From: an uncultured Solirubrobacteraceae bacterium
GTDB lineage: Bacteria > Actinomycetota > Thermoleophilia > Solirubrobacterales > Solirubrobacteraceae
DNA length: 23,787 bases
NCBI GenBank assembly: GCA_955652345.1
Contig: CATPBV010000149.1
Span: 1 to 23,787 of the forward strand
Direction: 5' to 3'
Shown here: piece after piece, positions 19,353-23,787 of the stretch
Position numbering within the stretch: the stretch's first letter is position 1
Layout of the letters: each line of letters starts with the position of its first letter
Notes under the pieces: generated by a model
Told to the model about the DNA's origin: nothing
The model's database searches: none
Seen by the model: the letters and a program-made list of their open reading frames with translations, nothing else
Translations under genes and position numbers: made by a program

Positions 19353-20462
19353 CTAGAGTCGGACGCCCTCGGCGGCCCTCGCGCACGCGGCAAGCGCCGC
19401 GCGGAGGTCTGCCACGAGGTCGAGCGGGTCCTCGACGCCGCAGCTCAACCGGACGAGGTCAGGCGGCACCGCGGCGGCCGAGTCTTCGACCGACTGGTGC
19501 GTCATCGCCTGCGGCACCTCGATCAGCGACTCGACGCCCCCCAGTGACTCGGCGAGGGTGAACAGCTCGGTGCTCGCCGCGAGCTCGGTCGCCTGGGTAT
19601 GGCGGAAGCTGACCATCCCGCTGAACCCCGGCCAGCGAACGTCGCTGACCTCTGGGGTCGCGCGCAGCAGCTCGACCACGGCCTCGGCGCTGCGGGCGTG
19701 GGCGTCCATGCGCAGATGCAGCGTGCGAAGCCCCCGGTGAACAAGGAAGCAGTCGAACGGCCCGGGGACCGCCCCGACCGAGTTCTGCACGAACCGCAGC
19801 GACTCGTACCAGCGCTCGTCGCGGGCGATTGCGACGCCGCCGACGACGTCCGAGTGGCCGCCGAGGTACTTGGTGGTGGAGTGGACGACGAAGTCCGCGC
19901 CGAGCTCGAGCGGCCGCTGATTCGCCGGCGTCGCGAACGTGTTGTCGACCGCCACGAGCGCCTTCCGCCGCCGGGCTACCACGCCGGCGATGTCGACCAC
20001 GTTGAGCAGCGGGTTTGTGGGGGTCTCGATCCAGATCAGGGTCGTCTCATCGGTCACCGCCCGCTCCAGGGCGGCGAGGTCGGTTTGGTCGACCAGGTCG
20101 AAGCGAAGGCCCCACCGCGCCAGAACCTTGTCGACCAGCCGGTACGTGCCGCCGTAGAGATCGGCCGGCATCACCACGTGCGATCCGGCCTGGCACGTCT
20201 GGGTGATCAACGCGTGCTCGGCCGCAAGCCCCGAGGCGAACGCGACGGCATGCCCGCCTTCGAGCTCGCCGAGCGCCTGCTCGAGCGCCGCCCTGGTCGG
20301 GTTCGCCGAGCGCGCGTAGTCGTAGTCCTCCACAAACTCCCCCGGGCGCTCCTGCACGTAGGTTGACGTCTGGTGGATCGCCGGGATCACCGACCCGTAG
20401 GTCGGGTCCGGGTTCAGGCCGGCGTGGACCGCCCGCGTTCCGAACCCCCGCTCGTCGCTCAC
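19353..20462 (-). CDS. metB: Cystathionine gamma-synthase/gamma-lyase family PLP enzyme
   Basis: A 369-residue Cys/Met-metabolism PLP enzyme. Motifs are FGTRAVHAGLNPDPTYGSVI, the YxR...NPT cofactor-phosphate site YDYARSANPTR (Tyr49, Arg51), AVAFASGLAAEHAL, ETPTNPLLNVVDI, VAVDNTFATPANQRPLELGA and the Schiff-base Lys198 in HSTTKYLGGHSDVVGG. The C-terminal segment VPPDLVRLSCGVEDPLDLVA is standard. Gamma-synthase and gamma-lyase cannot be separated by eye. Because it is coupled to cystathionine beta-synthase, cystathionine cleavage to cysteine (reverse transsulfuration) is the likelier role, so the symbol names the family rather than the proven direction. GTG start 20462 overlaps the TGA stop of cbs (GTGA), so the two are translationally coupled. 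Confidence 0.88.
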   Translation of the reverse strand: MSDERGFGTRAVHAGLNPDPTYGSVIPAIHQTSTYVQERPGEFVEDYDYARSANPTRAALEQALGELEGGHAVAFASGLAAEHALITQTCQAGSHVVMPADLYGGTYRLVDKVLARWGLRFDLVDQTDLAALERAVTDETTLIWIETPTNPLLNVVDIAGVVARRRKALVAVDNTFATPANQRPLELGADFVVHSTTKYLGGHSDVVGGVAIARDERWYESLRFVQNSVGAVPGPFDCFLVHRGLRTLHLRMDAHARSAEAVVELLRATPEVSDVRWPGFSGMVSFRHTQATELAASTELFTLAESLGGVESLIEVPQAMTHQSVEDSAAAVPPDLVRLSCGVEDPLDLVADLRAALAACARAAEGVRL

Positions 20463-21871
20463 GAGACGAGGGCTTCGAGCAGATCGGTGCGAGTCACGAT
20501 CCCGGCTGCGCGGCCCTCGTGGGTGACCAGCAGGGCCTGCTGGGAGCCCGCCAGCAGCTCGACAGCCTCCCGGGCCGGGTCTTCCGTCGAGACGGCCGGG
20601 AATGGAGGCTCCATCACCTCGATGATCTCCTCGCCGAGCAGCGACGGATCCTGCACGGCGCGGAGCAATAGCCCGCGCTCGTCGATTGCGCCGACGACGC
20701 TCGCCGGGTCGTTCGCGCTGACGACCGGAAGCTGGGAGACGCGATGCTCGTGCAGCAGCGCGATCGCGTCGCTCACCCGGTCGTGCGTTCTCACGCTGAC
20801 GAGCGGAGGGATTTCGCCGGCGTCGCTCTTGCGGCGCAGAACGTCTCCCACCGTCGTCTCCGGGCCGCTCTCGAGGAACCCGTACTGGCGCATCCAGGTG
20901 TCGGAATAGATCTTCGACAGGTAGGCACGCCCGCCGTCGGGCAGGATCACCACCACCATCGCGTCGGGATCGTTGAGCTCCCTGGCCACCTCGATCGCGG
21001 CGTGGACTGCGAGCCCTCCCGAGCCGCCGGCGAGGATGCCCTCCGCCTCCACGAGCTTGCGCGTCGTCACGAACGCGTCTCGATCGGACACGGTCACCCA
21101 GCGATCGACCATCGCGGGGTCGAACGTCTCGGGCCAGAAGTCCTCACCCACCCCCTCGACCAGGTACGGGCGAACGTTCTCCTCCCCGCCGGAGTAGATC
21201 GAGCCGTCCGGATCGGCGCCGACTACGACCAGCTCCGGCTTGCGCTCGCGCAGGTACCGGGCGGCCCCGGTGACGGTCCCGCCTGTTCCGACGCCGGCAA
21301 CGAGATGCGTGATCGCGCCCTGAGTCTGCTCCCACAGCTCCGGCCCGGTCGACTCGTAGTGGGCCTGAGGATTTGCCTGGTTGAAGTATTGGTTGGGCTG
21401 GAACGCGCCCGGGATCTCTTGCGCCAGCCGGTCCGCGACGCGGTAGTAGGACTGCGGCGACTCGGGCGGCACGTCGGTCGGCGCCACCACCACCTCGGCA
21501 CCGTATGCACGGAGCAGATCGATCTTCTCCTTGGACATCTTGTCGGGCATCACCGCGATCACTCGGTAGCCCTTGAGGCACGCGGCCATCGCCAAGCCGG
21601 TCCCGGTGTTCCCCGAAGTCGGCTCGACGATCGTCCCGCCGGGGCGCAGCAGGCCATCGCGCTCCGCAGCCTCGATCAGCGCGACCCCGACGCGATCCTT
21701 GATCGAGCCGCCCGGGTTGAGCGACTCGACCTTCGCGACGATCTGCGTTCTCACCCCCGGGGCGATCCTCGTGAGTCGGACCAGCGGGGTGTTGCCGATC
21801 GTCTCGAGGATCGAGTCCTTGATCAGCGACGTGAGAGCGGTAGGCGGCGGGCGGAGCTCAGTCTCGTGCAT
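20459..21871 (-). CDS. cbs: Cystathionine beta-synthase with C-terminal CBS domain pair
   Basis: A 470-residue PLP enzyme that condenses homocysteine and serine (or related substrates) to cystathionine. The catalytic core (about 15-325) has SILETIGNTPLVRL, the PLP lysine Lys58 in LNPGGSIKDRVGVAL, the phosphate loop PTSGNTGTGLA and VAGVGTGGTVTGAARYLRER. Two CBS domains (about 342-470) follow, with VSDAIALLHEHRVSQLPVVS and REAVELLAGSQQALLVTHEG, expected to bind adenosyl ligands such as SAM. The N-terminal haem-binding extension of vertebrate CBS is absent, as is usual in bacteria. I chose ATG 21871; a TTG 12 codons upstream is possible but adds residues unlike the family. It is the first gene of the cbs-metB operon and is divergent from the Lrp gene. 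Confidence 0.92.
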   Translation of the reverse strand: MHETELRPPPTALTSLIKDSILETIGNTPLVRLTRIAPGVRTQIVAKVESLNPGGSIKDRVGVALIEAAERDGLLRPGGTIVEPTSGNTGTGLAMAACLKGYRVIAVMPDKMSKEKIDLLRAYGAEVVVAPTDVPPESPQSYYRVADRLAQEIPGAFQPNQYFNQANPQAHYESTGPELWEQTQGAITHLVAGVGTGGTVTGAARYLRERKPELVVVGADPDGSIYSGGEENVRPYLVEGVGEDFWPETFDPAMVDRWVTVSDRDAFVTTRKLVEAEGILAGGSGGLAVHAAIEVARELNDPDAMVVVILPDGGRAYLSKIYSDTWMRQYGFLESGPETTVGDVLRRKSDAGEIPPLVSVRTHDRVSDAIALLHEHRVSQLPVVSANDPASVVGAIDERGLLLRAVQDPSLLGEEIIEVMEPPFPAVSTEDPAREAVELLAGSQQALLVTHEGRAAGIVTRTDLLEALVS

Positions 21872-21971
21872 GTTGCAATGGTGACGGATCGTGCGACCAT
21901 CAGGCAAGCCATCGAAGATCCTGCGGAATTCATCCTAATCGGTGGCATATGATTCGACCAGAGGCTCGACA
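21872..21971. promoter_or_regulatory. Divergent regulatory region between cbs and the Lrp/AsnC gene
   Basis: These 100 bp must hold promoters for both directions. On the plus strand TATGAT (21948-21953) matches the -10 consensus at 5 of 6 positions and lies about 18 nt before the Lrp ATG, but no good -35 is seen. The segment 21925-21950 is AT-rich and contains GAATTC. Lrp-family proteins commonly bind such shared regions, so binding here is a reasonable inference. Confidence 0.4.
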
Positions 21972-22469
21972 ATGCCCCAGCGAGCAAATGATCCACAGCC
22001 CGGCGTCGACGACGTCGACCGCGCGCTGCTCGAGGTGCTTGCGGGCGACGCCCGGATCACCAATCAGCGCCTCGCCGAGCGCGTCGGAATCGCGCCGTCG
22101 ACGGCGCTGGCGCGGCTCCGCTCGCTGCGCGATCGCGGGGTGATCCGCGGGTTTCACACCGAGATCAACCTGGCCGCGCTCGGGAGACCGCTTCAGGCGA
22201 TGATCGCGATCCGCCTCGCCGTGCACGCGCGCGAGCAGATCGACGCGTTCACCGAAGCGGTCCGAGCGCTACCGGGAGTGCTGATGGTCTTCCACCTGAC
22301 CGGGGTCACGGACTATCTGATCTGGCTCGCCGCCGCCGACACCGAGGACCTGCGGGAATTCGTCCTCGACCACCTGACTACGCATCCGTCGGTCGCCCAC
22401 GCCGAGACCGCGCTGATCTACGAGCACCGGCACGGGCCCGGGATCTGGGGCGCCGCAACACCGGGCTAG
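21972..22469 (+). CDS. Lrp/AsnC-family transcriptional regulator
   Basis: A 165-residue Lrp/AsnC regulator. The N-terminal helix-turn-helix (about 10-60) reads VDDVDRALLEVLAGDARITN, QRLAERVGIAPSTALARLRS and LRDRGVIRGFHTEIN, the family signature. The C-terminal RAM/ligand domain (about 65-150) has LGRPLQAMIAIRLAVHAREQ, LPGVLMVFHLTGVTDYLIWL and FVLDHLTTHPSVAHAETALI. The length is typical. ATG 21972 is preferred over the in-frame GTG at 21942 because AGAGG lies about 7 nt upstream and the extra ten residues are unlike the family. It is divergent from cbs-metB, so regulation of sulfur amino acid interconversion is likely but inferred from position. Confidence 0.9.
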   Translation: MPQRANDPQPGVDDVDRALLEVLAGDARITNQRLAERVGIAPSTALARLRSLRDRGVIRGFHTEINLAALGRPLQAMIAIRLAVHAREQIDAFTEAVRALPGVLMVFHLTGVTDYLIWLAAADTEDLREFVLDHLTTHPSVAHAETALIYEHRHGPGIWGAATPG

Positions 22470-22501
22470 AAAACCGCCGGCCGCTCGGTGAGAATTCACT
22501 C

Positions 22502-23374
22502 ATGCACGCTCGCGGTGCAGCTCCGCTGTTGATCGCCGCGGCCGCGCTATCACTCGCGTCCGTATCGGCGCCCGCGCGCACGACGCATCGGCCTCGACGC
22601 CACGTCTGCCTCGTCCCAGGCGTCGGCAAGCCCCTCGACGCGATCTGGCATCCCCACTGGGTTCGGGCGATCGGCTACAACGACACGCGGACCGGCGACA
22701 TTGCCTTCGCCGTCCGCACTGATCACCGCTTCTACGGCTATCGCTCCGACCACATGGAGTGGTCGGCGAGCATCGTCAAGGCGATGCTGATGGTCACCTA
22801 CCTGGACATGCCGTCGGTTCGTAGCCGTCTGCTGAACGGCTCTGACAAATCGATACTCGGTCCGATGATCACCGTGTCGGACAACGTCGCCGCCCAGCAG
22901 GTGTTCAACACGGTCGGGCAGAGCGGGCTGCAGGCGCTCGCAAATCGAGTCGGGATGACCCACTTCGCGACCAGCCCGATCTGGGGGGAGACCGAGGTGA
23001 CCGCGCGCGACCAGACCAAGTTCTTCCTGCACATCGACCGCTACGTGGTACCGCTGCACCGGGCTTACGCGATGATCCTGCTCCGGAGCATCATCCGCTC
23101 CGAGCGATGGGGGATCGGCGAGGTCGCTCCGAAAGGCTGGAAGCTCTTCTTCAAGGGCGGCTGGGGCTACGGCACCGGCCTGATCGACTCCCAGGTCGCG
23201 CTCCTGGTGCGCGGCTGCGCCCGCGTCTCGATCGCGGTCCTGACGATGAACGACGGCTCACATGAGTACGGCAAGCAGACGCTCCGAGGAATGTTCTCGC
23301 GATTGCTGCGCGGGTTGCCAACCGGGCACAAGCACAGGCGCCATCGGCGGCACCGGCACCCGCACGGCGCGTAG
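22502..23374 (+). CDS. Exported serine hydrolase, class A beta-lactamase-like fold
   Basis: A 290-residue secreted protein. The N-terminus MHARGAAPLLIAAAALSLAS is a signal peptide with probable cleavage near APA (23-25). The three penicillin-recognising motifs are visible: SxxK at Ser90-Lys93 (SASIVKAML), SDN at 126-128 (VSDNVAAQQ), and KGG at 218-220 (FKGGWGYGTG) in place of KTG. A recognisable omega-loop Glu is not certain; WGETEVTARDQTKF (161-174) is the candidate region. It is likely a peptidoglycan-acting or uncharacterised serine hydrolase, and true beta-lactamase activity is not shown. The tail (about 275-290) is very rich in His and Arg. Start ATG 22502 has GGTGAG about 9 nt upstream. 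It lies 32 nt after the Lrp gene on the same strand. Confidence 0.8.
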   Translation: MHARGAAPLLIAAAALSLASVSAPARTTHRPRRHVCLVPGVGKPLDAIWHPHWVRAIGYNDTRTGDIAFAVRTDHRFYGYRSDHMEWSASIVKAMLMVTYLDMPSVRSRLLNGSDKSILGPMITVSDNVAAQQVFNTVGQSGLQALANRVGMTHFATSPIWGETEVTARDQTKFFLHIDRYVVPLHRAYAMILLRSIIRSERWGIGEVAPKGWKLFFKGGWGYGTGLIDSQVALLVRGCARVSIAVLTMNDGSHEYGKQTLRGMFSRLLRGLPTGHKHRRHRRHRHPHGA

Positions 23375-23734
23375 GCTCGGGGGTACTCCCATTGGTGGGC
23401 GAAAGTTGCCTGGCGACCACGCGGCTCAAACTCAGAACACCGCACCAGTGGGGAGCACTGAAGGAGGCGTACATCGGGAGCCTGCGGCAGCACGCTGAGC
23501 CGGTGGCCAAGCCGTCCTCCACGGCCGGGGCAGTCCACGTGCTAGCCGCCTGGACGGCGTCACGGCCCCGGACGCCTCTCCCTCTATTCAGCCACGTTTG
23601 TGCGCAGACCGCCTCGAGGCCCGGTCATGCGGTCACGTCCTTGAACAAAAACGTGACTCGGAGGCGCAGACAGCCGCTTCTGGGCTAATGCGTCTAGCGT
23701 CTGCTCTTGGAGAGCTTGGATCAACGTGCCTTCG
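23375..23734. other. Unassigned intergenic region with inverted repeats
   Basis: I cannot support a gene here. A 98-residue open frame on the plus strand (TTG start at 23392) lacks protein-like character. The first part (23381-23500) has several short self-complementary stretches, including GGCTC/GAGCC ends and TGGT/ACCA around GGGCGAAAGTTGCC, and might be a structured RNA, but it matches no RNA family I know. A direct repeat GCGCAGAC occurs at about 23603 and again near 23665. Confidence 0.4.
23632..23657 (-). terminator. Possible stem-loop terminator
   Basis: GTCACGT (23632-23638) and ACGTGAC (23651-23657) form a 7-bp perfect stem with a 12-nt loop. On the minus strand the loop begins with five T. 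It could end transcripts of a gene entering from the right edge. A T-run after the stem is missing, so the call is weak. Confidence 0.3.
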
Positions 23735-23787
23735 TCATCGCTCGCCGTCGTGCAGACCGCTCGTGAGCACACGCTCGATGCGGGCAC
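23735..23787 (-). CDS. Possible C-terminal end of a gene entering from the right edge
   Basis: Read on the minus strand from the window edge, one frame gives ARIERVLTSGLHDGER followed by TGA at 23737-23735. The codons have the strong third-position G/C preference of the neighbouring genes, and the residues look like an ordinary protein end. Only 16 residues are visible, so the protein cannot be named and the frame could be chance. Confidence 0.2.
   Translation of the reverse strand, partial: ARIERVLTSGLHDGER

Noticed and set aside
23392..23688. A 98-codon frame with TTG start
   Set aside because: No Shine-Dalgarno, no recognisable motif and unusual composition; it reads through the 23632-23657 hairpin.

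Overview
The window is high-GC chromosomal DNA with strong G/C preference at third codon positions, frequent GTG and TTG starts, and short or overlapping gene junctions. The gene content (glucosyl-3-phosphoglycerate synthase, a cbs/metB-type transsulfuration pair, a PRC-barrel protein, actinobacterial-looking hydrolases) suggests an actinobacterium, possibly of the Thermoleophilia/Solirubrobacterales. That placement is inferred from protein character only. I see no rRNA, tRNA, CRISPR array, insertion sequence or prophage.

Layout: (1) 2-535, the 3' end of a type III-like glutamine synthetase gene. (2) 540-8543, a minus-strand run of four closely spaced genes. The first is a 1961-residue signalling protein (kinase-like, AAA/STAND ATPase, TPR-like, GAF, GGDEF, EAL), followed by an alpha/beta hydrolase, an 80-residue zinc ribbon protein and a DEDDh exonuclease carrying a cNMP-binding-like N-terminus. 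(3) 8544-10967, a 320-bp divergent intergenic region, then a PRC-barrel protein, pdxH, a four-helix holin-like membrane protein, a small membrane protein on the minus strand, and a broken 2H-phosphoesterase-like gene. (4) 11009-14602, a phytoene-dehydrogenase-like flavoprotein converging on a minus-strand run of SRPBCC protein, glycerophosphodiester phosphodiesterase and acyl-ACP thioesterase-like protein. A 24-bp tandem repeat lies between the first two of that run. (5) 14651-17468, an MDR-type oxidoreductase, a palindrome-rich intergenic region, and a LysR regulator translationally coupled to a class I glutamine amidotransferase. (6) 17531-18600, a possible leader ORF with a hairpin, then gpgS. 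(7) 18655-23374, a lipoprotein, a coupled cystathionine beta-synthase and cystathionine gamma-synthase/lyase operon, a divergent Lrp/AsnC regulator, and an exported class A beta-lactamase-fold serine hydrolase. (8) 23375-23787, unassigned sequence.

How the genes work together: cbs plus the gamma-family enzyme, with the divergent Lrp, form a plausible regulated reverse transsulfuration unit (homocysteine to cysteine). Both enzymes need PLP, which pdxH can supply, although pdxH is about 10 kb away and not linked in an operon. The most unusual object is the 1961-residue protein. It appears to join the kinase/ATPase/TPR/GAF sensor module, usually seen in front of histidine kinases, to c-di-GMP synthesis and degradation domains. 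Its kinase domain carries HRN in place of the catalytic HRD.
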